DNA of 64,000 bases from Guillardia theta CCMP2712 (lineage: Eukaryota > Cryptophyceae > Pyrenomonadales > Geminigeraceae). The position numbers were made by a program, and so were the translations under genes. The stretch spans positions 934,886 to 998,885 of the forward strand of contig NW_005434661.1 in the NCBI RefSeq assembly GCF_000315625.1, read 5' to 3'. Under the pieces are notes generated by a model. The model was not told the origin of the DNA. It ran no database searches and saw nothing but the letters and a program-made list of their open reading frames with translations. This document shows, one piece after another, positions 10,292-21,375 of the stretch; position 1 is the stretch's first letter; each line of letters starts with the position of its first letter.

Positions 10292-10314
10292 ACCATAAAC
10301 CCTAAACCATAAAC
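10281..10314 (+). repeat. Interstitial telomere-like repeat (CCCTAAA variant)
   Basis: Reads ATAAACCCTAAACC twice in alternating form, a 14-bp unit mixing the plant/algal telomere word CCCTAAA with a variant CCATAAA. It is too short and degenerate to be a functional chromosome end. Confidence 0.7.
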
Positions 10315-10743
10315 GCTGATTTAAAGTTTTAGGAAGCTTTGATGTTGTTTGGCCGCGTATGGCCTCGCTTAGGAGTCCAGCGTCGCTCTCCGCCTCCTGC
10401 TCAAACTTAACTGATACCTTGAAAACTTATTTCACCCGGGTGACCTGGGCAGCAGCGGAAGCCCCGTCGGCCCGGCAAGAGACTGCCAGTGTGCCATCAT
10501 CATGGCGACACTGAACTACTTGCTGCCCGGCCATGGATCCGATTTGTGAGTTGGACTTTCCCAGGCTGGATCACTTGGCCTTGAAGCCCCACCTCAGTGG
10601 TACAATGGTCTTCTCGGCTTTCGTTACGTAATATTTTATTGAGAGTGGGCATGCGGTGGTGGCAAACATCGAAGTTCGACACAAAGACATTCTTCGTTCA
10701 TCTCAAGCCTGAGTTCCGATGATCGTCGGAGTCAGAAACATAT
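10315..10743. other. Intergenic, no gene seen
   Basis: Contains a GC-rich stretch near 10433-10485 and no supportable ORF. It separates the telomere-like repeat from the 3' end of the nephrocystin-4 gene. Confidence 0.5.
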
Positions 10744-13700
10744 TCACACACCCAAGCAACGCCGCGACCTGGCATGCTCATCCAGAGATGTAACAAACAG
10801 TAAGACTTCACGAACAGTATCTTGAACCTTCGCAGGACGCGATTCAGAGATAAATGGAAGATTCTATTCCCATTACCTGTGTCGACAGATCGATTTGGAA
10901 TGAGAAATATCGCTTTGACTTTGGAGGAATCCGGACCTGAAACAAACGAAGTGAGTTGAAAACCTAACATGTGGCAGGTTAAACCTCAGAAAATTGCTTT
11001 CCATGAAACTTGAGAATGTCTGGGAAGTTGCCTCCTGCGTTACAGAGATTCACTTTTTGAAGCAACGAGACGTTGGTAGGAAGTTACTCATTCTGAATCG
11101 CCTCTCATGATCGTAGGGATTGGAGTATGAAATCTTCTTGTTCGAGATCTGCTAATGAATAAGTTTCCCACGATGTTTCTCAAGCATCGACAAACCTTCC
11201 CCGCAACCAGTGTGATCTTGTACCTGTAGATGCCAACCCGTCACCCTTCTGCAAGGAATTCAAGTTGTTCTGGCATACCGCTGGGAGATGTGTGGTTTGC
11301 AGGCTACTGCGGTCAAGATGCACGTGTACAATCCCTACACAGGAGAAATGATCAGGCTCAAAGCGCAGATCAAAATCAAAGAACTTGCCTTTGGTCTTTC
11401 ATTGGCTTGTGCACATACCACCTTGAATATCGCTTGACACGGCCCTTCCTATTGCTTCATCACGATATTAAGAACAAAAAACAGAATCCCACTTTGTTGG
11501 GCTTGAACTCTATACAAAGTTTCCATCTGTTCGACTGTGCATTCCCCTGTTGACTGATATGTTCTTCTTTGCTTGTAACAATGGCTCCCCGAAGCGTATC
11601 GGGCTTAGAGGAGAAGAACTTCATGTCGTCGACACTAAATCGAGTAGTTAGTCACATTGAAAGGATTATAGCTGATTGTACCTGTAAAATCCAGAAGGGA
11701 AGGTAGACAAAGGAAGGATCTTTGGCTCTTGTTCAACCTGTTCAAGAGTAAGCATTTTTCTCATCAGCATCGTAATTGGTTATAGATCAAACCTGGCCGA
11801 GCCGACCTTTGATAGCATATCTGGGCACAATTTGCACTCTAAATTTGAAGATGCATAATAGATTGGCTATCAGAACAAAAATTTGTCACAATGGGAAAGT
11901 GATTCTCCATGCCGATTACCAAGGTATCTGTCACCATAAACAAAAAGGTGAAAAGAATGCATTTGAAATTGTGAGTTCAATCGCGCCTTTAGCCTGATTT
12001 CCTGTACATTGAATGAGTGGGTGGTATGTCCTTGTTTAAAATCAGAACGATCGCTCACATGCAAATTTGGGAATTTGGTTCCCCGTGTCGTTGCGATGAT
12101 ATTGATTTTCTCATTTTCAGACATAGCGTGCAAGTTTGAATCATGAAAGGTTCCTCGCCAAGGAGAATTCTGATCGATCAACACATTTTTGCTGAAAATT
12201 TCATTATAGCCTTGATAAAATGAAAATGTTCGATCGATCACAGGATGAGTTGTATTGACACGCAGTTGCAAGCCCGAAACATCTTCAAAATGATCACCAA
12301 CACTACTCTTCACTTGAAATGTAACCAGAACATCTTTCGATTTACAAAACGAAGCCTCTACTTTTGTTGCATTGCTGGTGCACTCATTACCCATACTTGA
12401 GACTGAGAAATTGAGGGTTCGAAATTTGAAGACAAAGCTGATTTCTTCCTTCGATGTCATCCAGACATCATAAGTATGAACATTTACTGGTGATTCTTGT
12501 CCGTTTACGATGGATACTTTTTCAGCCAGGTATCCATCAAGATTTTGATTCAAGTCAATCAAATTTGAATGAGCAAGAAATTCCAACTCTTCTTTATCTG
12601 TTACAAGGTCCAAGTCAGTATCTTGGATGACCACTCTGAAAATTCTGTGATTGTCGTATGGATTTTGAAAGGAGTGAAGAAAATATTTCGATGGCCCAGA
12701 GTGGCAATTCAGAGTCAGTTTCGAAATCAATGATGTTTGCAAATAAGATGAAACTTTTTGCTCTCGATACTTGTCATGATGATACTGGGCATTTTCGATA
12801 ACTGCATCAGCCTGTGGAAGAGGCAATGATCCTGCACCTTCCGCTTCCAATCTCCTTCGTATCATTTGAGTTCGCTTCCATCTCAGGAGTTTTTTCCTAT
12901 GACTAGTTGTTTCAGGGTCTGCAACATCGTTTCTCCTCTCATTCTCTAGGTAAACAGCCACACCAAACCATCCAAAAAATCGAGACTTTGGAACACCTTC
13001 GTTGCTGTTCTTGCCCATCAAAGTCAAGTTCTCACTTAGGAGGTAATGTGGTCCATCGAAGTGTATGTTGGCCTCTTTCATTGTTTCCAAAAGGTCATCT
13101 TGACGATATTCCTCGTTCTGTGAAAGAATTTCCCATGCTCGATCCAAGTTCCCGTAGGCAGACGCAAAGAATGTCAACAACTTGGAGTTCAAGTCCAAAA
13201 GTAATCTCTGTTCGTGTTGTGAACATCCAGAATTGAGAATTAAAGAATCAAAACCTGCTTGTATGCAAGAAATATCTATTAAATCCTCAGAAATTCCAAT
13301 CGAATTGGCGGTTTGCATGTGCTCTTGCAGAAATGTCTGATGAAGAGCATTGCATATTTCGTTAGCCTGACGCTGCGTGAATTGTATACCTACATCAAAC
13401 ACAGCCTTTATCAATTCATCTTTGGACATTTTGGTGCTACGGGTCTCAAAAATCAAGTTTTGATCTCCATTCTGTGTCTTTGACCGGCGAACAAGCTCTT
13501 GAATCTCTTGAATCTTGCCGTGTATCAATGCAAGACACTTCCAGTCATGTTCGTGATCTGAAGTCCTTCTCTGAAAACCGATGCTATCTTCAATTTCAAA
13601 GATAGTTCGTTTCGGAGGACTGTCTTGTTTGGATACGATTTCATTTTCATCTGCCGTGCATACAGCATGGATCAAACGTATGCACAATTGTCCTTTCTTA

Positions 13701-16700
13701 TCTTCTTCCCCATAATCCCATGTCAATACATCATCGACAAATTCGTCAATGTCTAAACGACATTGAGCCTTGTTGTGGTCCGATTCGACATCATACTGCG
13801 TGTGCTTGTCAACTGATGAGATATATGTCGAATTGAATATATCACAATTCTCAACCACCTGAACCATTTGTCTATCATGTCGTATCAATTTGTTCAAAGG
13901 TGCAGTTGCTGTGCCAATCTGAAGATTGGATTCCGCATCAAAAATATGAATCCTCAACCTGCCCTTTTCCATGTACCTCAAAAAGTCCTTTTGAAACAAG
14001 TTCGAATCGTTATCTGTATCAAATTGATTTCCGGTGATGAATTGTAAGGTAAGCTTAGGAATTTCCAGATTTGCAATAGATTTAGTAAAGAAAGAACGGA
14101 AGTTATTTGGGACCATTTCAGAAGCGTAGAGTTGGAAATTCTCTGTTGCACATTCACTGAAATTGTAGAATTCAATCGTGCAGTATATCCGTGAAATTTC
14201 ACAAGGAACACTGACAGCGACAAATTGCAAAATCAAAATTTCCCCCTGGGAGTTCAAGGTTTTTGTGTGTTTCTGGACAGTTGCAGGACTGCGACTTGAT
14301 AGTGAAGATATTGATTTTGGCAAAAAGTCATCGAAAAGATTCAGTAAACCTTTTGTAAAATTTTCACTCCAAACTTGAGGTGATTGACTGGCTTTCTGTT
14401 GAATGGCTGTGGTAATTACATGTCCATTGGAATGCGCAATATTTGTAATTGATCCTGGCATGGGTCCATCAGTCGTGTATACTCTTGATTTTTCATTTGT
14501 CTTGTCCATACTTCGTTCTTTTTCGAGTTTCAATGCCAGATTTTCATCGCTATTTGGAACATTCGATAGAGACTTATTTACCTCAACTATTTCAGCAGAC
14601 CTGTTTGACTTGTTTTGAAGCCCAAGTTTTCGCAAAGCTGACCTTCTTCTGCTACTGGTCACCTCTGCTTGCGAATTTTCTGTCGCGTCACCTACAACAT
14701 CCTTGAGAGCGTTGTAACTTCCTTCCTTCCCAGCCTCATCTTTTTCCTTCTCTTCCGAGGGTATCGCGCGTGTCGAGTGTCTCGATCGTCTTGATCGTGA
14801 GCCGCCAGTTAGTCTCTCTTTTCCGTGATTAGAATTTGATGCATCTTCCAGTGTCTTCTGGTTTTCAACAAGCAACTGTTCGCCTTGATCCTTCATTGCA
14901 GTTGCACTTTCACCTTCGTCCGAATTCGACCTCTCTCTCTCTGCTCCTGAATCTTTTTCTATTACCTCTATCGGCAATGACTTGAATTCATTTTCAACGT
15001 ATGTAGCCTTCTCCGAGTCAGAGGATGGCGGCTTCATATCCGATATTTTAGTTTGCACACAACTCTTGTTGCCTTCAATCTCTGCAGCCCTGCAACCAGT
15101 TGCGATTAAAAGATCCATATTTTCGGACCTTTGGGCAGGGGTTTCCTCCTTGCTGGCAAGGTTTACAGCTTCCAAATTTGCAGAATTTTCAGAAGCTTCG
15201 AAATCTAGCTTTCTGCTTGTGACTTGCGTGTTTCCTTCAGCACTACAAAAGGATTGAATTTCCCGCGATTCATCAGGTTGCTTCTGAATTAATGACTTGT
15301 CTACTTCTATATTCCTTGGCCCAAGGGCAACTTTATCCTCGGCAATCAACGATTTCACAGTCTCCTCTTTTTTCAAACCCATACATCCTCCGTGATCTGT
15401 ACTCACCGCTAAGTTGACTTGCCCTGAACCTGCTGCCTGTTGTTGTCCGTCCCCTTTTACAGCTATTTCCCCAAAGTCTGCACCTGATGTGTCTCGATCT
15501 ATCCCGCTGGCTGTCACTGCTAATTTTCTGACACCTCCGCTTGCTCCTGTTGGTGAGCCCTTTGCCAATTCGTCCGCTGTCGCTGCCGCTTTCTGATTTT
15601 GTTCTACCTCTGCAATTGCAGACGGATCATTGTCTTCGTTACATGCACTTGCTGCCGCGACATCAACCTGCGCTCCTCCTGCCCCTCCTGCTGCGACTTC
15701 ATTCGAGGACCCTCCCCCTTCCTCCCCTGCTTCCCGGTCTCTCTCATCCCCTTCCCTTGCTCCATCCTGCTCCGCGCCAGCTTCTCCTGCCCCTGCTGCC
15801 GCGACATCAACCTGCGCTCCTCCCGCTCCTCCCGCCCCTCCTGCCCCTCCTGCTGCGACTTCATTCGAGGACCCTCCCCCTTCCTCCCCTGCTTCCCGGT
15901 CTCTCTCATCCCCTTCCCTTGCTCCATCCTGCTCCGCGCCAGCTTCTCCTGCCCCTGCTGCCGCGACATCAACCTGCGCTCCTCCCGCTCCTCCTGCCTC
16001 TCCTGCCCCTCCTGCTGCGACTTCATTCGAGGACCCTCCCCCTTCCTCCCCTGCTTCCCGGTCTCTCTCATCCCCTTCCCTTGCTCCATCCTGCTCCGCG
16101 CCAGCTTCTCCTGCCCCTGCTGCCGCGACATCAACCTGCACTCCTACTCTCGTAATCTCGACTTCCGGGTCTTGACCTGCATTTTCGACCAAATTCAGCT
16201 TGTGAGCCTGTTCGGCAGCTGATATCCTATCTTCTCCTTGGATGATTGTGGCAGTTGCGACCTGGGTTGCCTCGTCTGCCTCTGTGTCCTTCTGAATTTC
16301 AACAACTCCCCCTCCCTTCAATTCTGCTTCGGACAATTCTTCTCTGAGAGGATTCCCTGCTACTGCATCAATTTTCTGTGTTGTTGTAAATTCGACCTCA
16401 TTTTTCTCTGTAGTGCCAGCCTCGTGTCCTTGCACCGTGAAAGCCTCTACGTTGTCATTTTCAACCATTGCTGGCTCATGATCTGTTAAATCAGATATAC
16501 TTTGTTCCACAAAAGTGTCGTGACTGAGCTCATGATCTGGACATGGTTGGAATATTTCTGTTCCGATTTCCGTTTTGCTTGTTGCCGTTCCTGGTACAGT
16601 TTTGTTGTCTGGAGTGGAGACACTGCCTTCTATTCCATCCTCGATACGCTTCACCTCACTTGATTCTTGTGATGAGATCTCACTGTTTTCTACATTTTCT

Positions 16701-18246
16701 TGTTCTATTGATTCAATGTTTTGTCTAAACTCGTTAGATTCCATTCCTAAATTTTTGCTGACTGATTCCGTCCTTTTTTCTGAATTCGTCGCGCTCAATT
16801 GTTTTTCTGCATTTTCCGGATGTGAACTGGCGTACTGCGTTCTCTCATCTGAGTGAAGACTGAGAGAAACAATCAAATTCTGATGATGACAATATTTGGA
16901 ATTTTGACAAATATCAGCGAATCCTTCGTGTTTCAATTGAAAGCTCCACCTGAAAGGATTTATCATGAATACAAATGTATCTCAACACACAAATCACTTT
17001 TGAGATACGAACTTGTCATCTTGGTAAGGTACAATGGGATACCATCCAAGGCAAACTTCTCTGTTTTCACTTGTGGTCTTGATGACTGCTTTGACTCGGA
17101 AAATCAAAGCGGAAAAGCTAGGAAACCCGATGTTGTCAGAGTGAATTGATTAGATTGTCTTCACTGACCTGCCAGGAATCGTCATGATGTTTACTTGAGC
17201 TTGGGAGCTCCAGATGTTGTCTTTAGCTGTCAATCGTAATTCTTTATCCTAAAGAAAAAATCATTTCTAGTTTCCACATCCAAAATCTTACCGCTTTGAA
17301 TGGCAACATTTTGTGTCCATTATGCACATTTAGCAGAGCATACAGCTCCGCTTCTCCCTCGTATTGATTTTTAGGTTCCTTGAAATACAAAACCTTTGAA
17401 AGAGGACCATCCACCGTGATAGATATTTGACGAATAGAAATCTTTGAAAGCTTAACGAGCTCAAGTTTTTGATTGAGACAGTGAGCATCTAGGCCTGGAA
17501 TCATTGCTCGTATATCATCAGGTAAGTCTATCTTGGAATTGAAATAAGAGCAAAGCTCATTTTCTTTCAAGAGAAGCGATAGTATCTTCATGCATAATAT
17601 GTCAACCAGCCAAAAGAACAAAACATTAGAGTGAACCTGAAATCTGGGGTAAGAATTCTGGATGAAGCTCTCTAGGTAGACATTGTCCATAGCAATTTTT
17701 CGTTTTAAGTTGGTATCAGTTTCGTTCTTGATGAATAAAAGCATCCTTATGATAAATTTCAGATATTTTGAAAAATGACATATTTTGAACCTTGGACTCC
17801 CTTTCAGGACAGGAGCGATAGACACAGCATCCGTAAAACCCTGCTTGGGATCTGATACCAATTCAACAATACACCAACCCAGAGAGCATTCTTGGATGTT
17901 ATGAGAATGATTGTTCTGCGAAGTTGACAACACAAATTCGACAATCACGCGCAACTGCAGGAACGTAAGCAAGGCCAAGTTCTTGTCCACAATGACCTTT
18001 GATATATCCTGTAATGTGAAGAACTCGAAACAACTATTCGAATCCAGAGGAAACGATTCTTTAGCCTATCAGGATCTTGTCAATAAATGCGCCCGATTCA
18101 AAAGTCTGTCACAGGATCTGGAGGAGGCTTATAGTCTTTGATCTTCACTTTGGGACTTGTCCATGTATTTCCAACGAAGTTTGCATGCATCTATCACTAT
18201 ATCAGCCTGGAAAGACCCTCACTGTCATCACCTCCTTCTCCAGCAT
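10744..18246 (-). CDS. NPHP4: Nephrocystin-4-like ciliary transition-zone protein, multi-exon
   Basis: The largest exon (about 11940-16960) contains RLRIHIFDAESNLQIGTAT, matching the NPHP4 C2-like stretch, then KKLLRWKRTQMIRRRLEAEG and FRVVIQDTDLDLVTDKEELE, which align with the NPHP4 region preceding its first Ig/MSP-like domain. Upstream exons carry MHANFVGNTWTSPKVKI (about 18110), VIVEFVLSTS (17950) and ALIFRVKAVIKTTSEN with CLGWYP (17090), all in NPHP4 order. Downstream exons carry SNKKISYSNPYDHERR (about 11100), VRIPPKSKRYFSFQI (about 10930) and the end REVLLFVTSLDEHARSRR, stopping at 10744-10746. NPHP4 organises the ciliary transition zone. Unusual here is a 400-residue acidic, low-complexity insert after the N-terminal C2 region, with Ala/Gly/Glu repeats. 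The first exon is not fixed; the 5' end is approximate. Confidence 0.85.
15651..16130 (-). repeat. 144-162 bp repeats encoding an Ala/Gly/Glu-rich segment in NPHP4
   Basis: The landmark GCTGCCGCGACATCAACCTG (plus strand) recurs at 15651, 15795, 15957 and 16119. The unit encodes QVDVAAAGAGEAGAEQDGAR, a run of charged residues (GDERDREAGEEGGGSS) and NEVAAGG. Lengths are multiples of three, so the frame is kept. The Leu/Pro-rich and Cys-rich open frames on the plus strand are shadows of this array. Confidence 0.85.
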
Positions 18247-19121
18247 GCATAGAGTTGATCGAAAACACAGCCATGCATTATCAGCTCTGCGGAGATAAAG
18301 ATTATTGCAGCTCAAAAAGTTTGTTTTGATCCGTACCTCCTGATTACTTCATCGTGCTTGATCAACAAGCTAGAGACTGTTCGGAGACAGTAAATCTTTG
18401 AAGGACAAGGGGCAGACGGTGAACCTCGTTTAACAGACCCAAGGCGTACACGTACGCAGTTGCCACCATCACCGACTCTGTGAGCTCGCGGCAATGCTGA
18501 GACATGTCAAAAGACGAATCTTGGCATCTTAGTCACCTATGACCGAACATGCCCCCGCCAATCTCTGCCATCGCTGCAGCTCAGAAGATTCTCGATCCTG
18601 AAGGCATTCCATCACGAGAGTAGCAGGTCAGTTAACAACCTCGAACGCTTCCCCCAAACATTCCTCTTCCCCATGCTCAGACCTGGACTACAGACCTTCC
18701 CCCGACCTCTTCACTCTTCCTCCTCCCCTTCTTCTCTTGCCATCCATGACATCACGCCCACCTCCTTCTCCTTGCTCCTCCCTTATCCTCCCCCTTACCA
18801 TGGTCCTGTTTTGGCGGGAATCCGCCATTTCCCCAAGGTGACAAAGTCTGTCACAGCTTCACTGATATAGTCAATACATACAACACATCCATAGTCAAAA
18901 AGTTTCTGAGTGGATCACTCTAAAAAGCCTTGTAGTCAAAATATGATGTTAGTCATTCATTGACTATAAGGATGCATAGAGAAGATAGAGGCATTGAACG
19001 ATGCCGGAGGGCGAGGAAATGAAGGTGAACAACAAACGACGACGAGGATACCAACAGCAGCAACCATGACAACGACAACAGCCTCGAAGTCAGAAGGTAG
19101 AGGGATAAGAGACCGATAGAG
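18247..19121. other. Divergent intergenic region between NPHP4 and a secretory protein gene
   Basis: Probably holds the first NPHP4 exon(s) and the two divergent promoters. A pyrimidine-rich stretch (18650-18800) is visible. An antisense frame at 18312-18494 (SSLLIKHDEVIRRYGSKQT) could be an NPHP4 N-terminal exon, but I cannot place its splice sites. Confidence 0.4.
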
Positions 19122-21202
19122 ATGAAAACAACAATCCATCTCTGCAGAAACCTCGTCCTCGTCGCTTCCTGTTGTCACCTGCTCCATGCGTCGAGCGAAG
19201 TTGACTTCAGGAGGTTTCTTTTCATCGTACGCTTAGAGCAGGACTTGAAACACTTTGAGACTTTTAGTCAGATCATGGGACACTCTGATGCATCTTTTGT
19301 TAGCATCCTGTGCTCAGAAATCCCGCTCAGTGAGCAAGAGGAGATCACGAAATTGCCCAATATGAATCAGGATGTTTATGCAGCATGCCCGTTGCAATCT
19401 TTGAATGAAGCCGCTGTATTTAGATCAACTTCGAAGAATTTCACCGTTTATCGGACATCCAGGTGTTCAAGTGATTTCATTGATCTCCTGTCCTTATTCC
19501 TGGTAGTCCACTACTCACGCAGACACTCATTCTTCATCCCCGTCTCGTCGCTTGAGATGGGGGACATCGAAAGATGGAGATCTCTCATACAGCAATTCTA
19601 TGTAAACTACGCTACGAAGCAAGAAGTTCGTCGCTTTTGGGCCAACTATTCCTCCAACAGCCACCTTCATCGTCTCATAGATGTGCTTGAACAGCGATCA
19701 TTCACATACAACGCGGAGGATCTCGAACAGGTTTTGAGCGATTGCTCGTCCTCCAAAACACCAAAAGCCAACAAACATTTCGTGTATCTCGCCACAGCAG
19801 AGACTAAAGAGGACATCACATTCGAGCTCAACCTTGTAAACGATGACTCCGATGCCCTCTTCTGCATCTGGGGTCAGCCCCCCCCAACCGTGGAACTTGA
19901 ATGCCAGGAAAAGTGCCATGAAGAGATTCATTATTGCCGACAAGTATGCCGAGATAGATTGGAAACAACACAATCTGTAGATAGACATCCCTTCCAGTAC
20001 ATCTACGTCAGGGGCAGCAGCTTTCAGGAGGGCCGCAACTTCTTACTGCAGGAAGCTCGGCTGAGAGGGAACTACTCATACTTTGTGTTCATGGTGGATG
20101 ACATGATTGTAAACCATCGGAACTTTCAGACTGGACTCGTCGGACACAGCCCTTTTCGTAAGTTGTTGATCTTGTTGACCTCGTGCGTGATGGTTGAAAG
20201 ATCCTTGCAGGGACATTTGAGAATTATCTGAGGGTTTGGCAGCCCGCTCTAGCAGTTCCTGGGGCAACAAGGCGAGATGAGGATCACTTGATCGATCCTG
20301 CAGGTGATATTGATGTTGGGAAAGCTTTGTTGTGAGGACTTTGAAAGGCGAGATCGTTTCGATCTACGGCTTTGATCACTTATTCATCGCCTTACATCAC
20401 GATGCCGTTGACCTTCTGCTTCCGTATACCCTCCGATATGAAAACGTCTCGTGGTGGTAGGACTGCTCGTCACTTGTGCGAGCAGTGACTCGTTCTTGCA
20501 GGTACAGTGAATATGTGATGAACCTTGTGGCGGCGATGTTCTTTGGTCCTCAGTACGTGGTCCAGATACATGGAACTTGCATTTACTTTTGTCTGCATGA
20601 CCATGACATTGCCTCGTAGCTGTCTTTGCAGAGACTTTTAACGCGGGATATGTGAACTATCCGCATGAGATTGATTTTGACATCCCTTTGAGCTGGATCA
20701 TTACAGCTGCGAGGTTTTGTTCTACTCTATGTGTCTTCTGATCTCACAAGAAGGGGCAGGGATAAGAAGAGATTGAATCCCCTCTTTTTCCACGAGCACA
20801 ATTGTCCGTCCCCAAAGGACTTCCGCTCAAGTAAGTTTCAGACTTGAGGTTCGGCCTCTGAAAGGTCCAAGACCCGCAGATCGGACCGATGACAGGAGGA
20901 TACGATCAGATCTTAATGGAAGGGAATGTGTTCGACTCTTGTCATCCTTATTTCCGGTTGGTAGCCTCCAGGTGGACTGCAATGTGTGTCATGCACTGAT
21001 ATGCGATACTGATCCTGACTATCTCAGGAGAACGTCTGCGCGTCGCCACAAGGGTCACACAGGACACGCGTGTACAGATGTCGACCTTTCCATTTCCGGC
21101 ATGTTGGTGGAGCTGATGAAGGAGGAGGAGATTCGCAACGGAACCATCTGCTACTGGTGCATGATGCACCCGAAATCTCCTGAGGTTGTTAGTCTGCTGT
21201 GA
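19122..21202 (+). CDS. Secretory-pathway protein with DDD-like motif, putative glycosyltransferase, multi-exon
   Basis: Begins MKTTIHLCRNLVLVASCCHLL, a signal peptide or anchor. The first long exon ends near 20156, with FQEGRNFLLQEA followed by YFVFMVDDMIVN, the arrangement (hydrophobic strand, acidic pair) of a nucleotide-sugar-binding DxD site. In-frame continuation is found in successive exons: RTFENYLRVWQPALAVPGAT (about 20213), EIVSIYGFDHLFIALHHDAV (about 20347), YSEYVMNLVAAMFFGPQY (about 20503), VFAETFNAGYVNYPHEIDFD (about 20623), YDQILMEGNVFDSCHPYFR (about 20903) and a last Cys/His-rich exon ending at 21202. Introns are short GT-AG. Several Cys and N-glycosylation sites fit a lumenal protein. 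The glycosyltransferase call rests on one motif; the family is otherwise unrecognised. Confidence 0.6.
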
Positions 21203-21375
21203 CTTGCACACCGTGACGTTTGTGTAGACTTCAAACTGTGCGAATCATATCACTGGAAGTGAGCTGAAGCTTGCAACCTCAGAAGGAAAGAGAACTTACT
21301 CGGGAGAGCAGCAGCTGAGGCTGGGAGTGGATAAGAATGGAAATCTTTTATTTTGACTCAATGGAACAGCGATTT

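Noticed and set aside
11230-11553. Plus-strand gene with a KMHVYNPYTGEM peptide
   Set aside because: The region is covered by NPHP4 C-terminal exons on the minus strand, confirmed by similarity on both sides; the plus-strand peptide has no neighbours.
15541-16222. Pro/Leu-rich and Cys-rich proteins on the plus strand
   Set aside because: They are antisense shadows of the NPHP4 repeat array; homology supports only the minus-strand frame.
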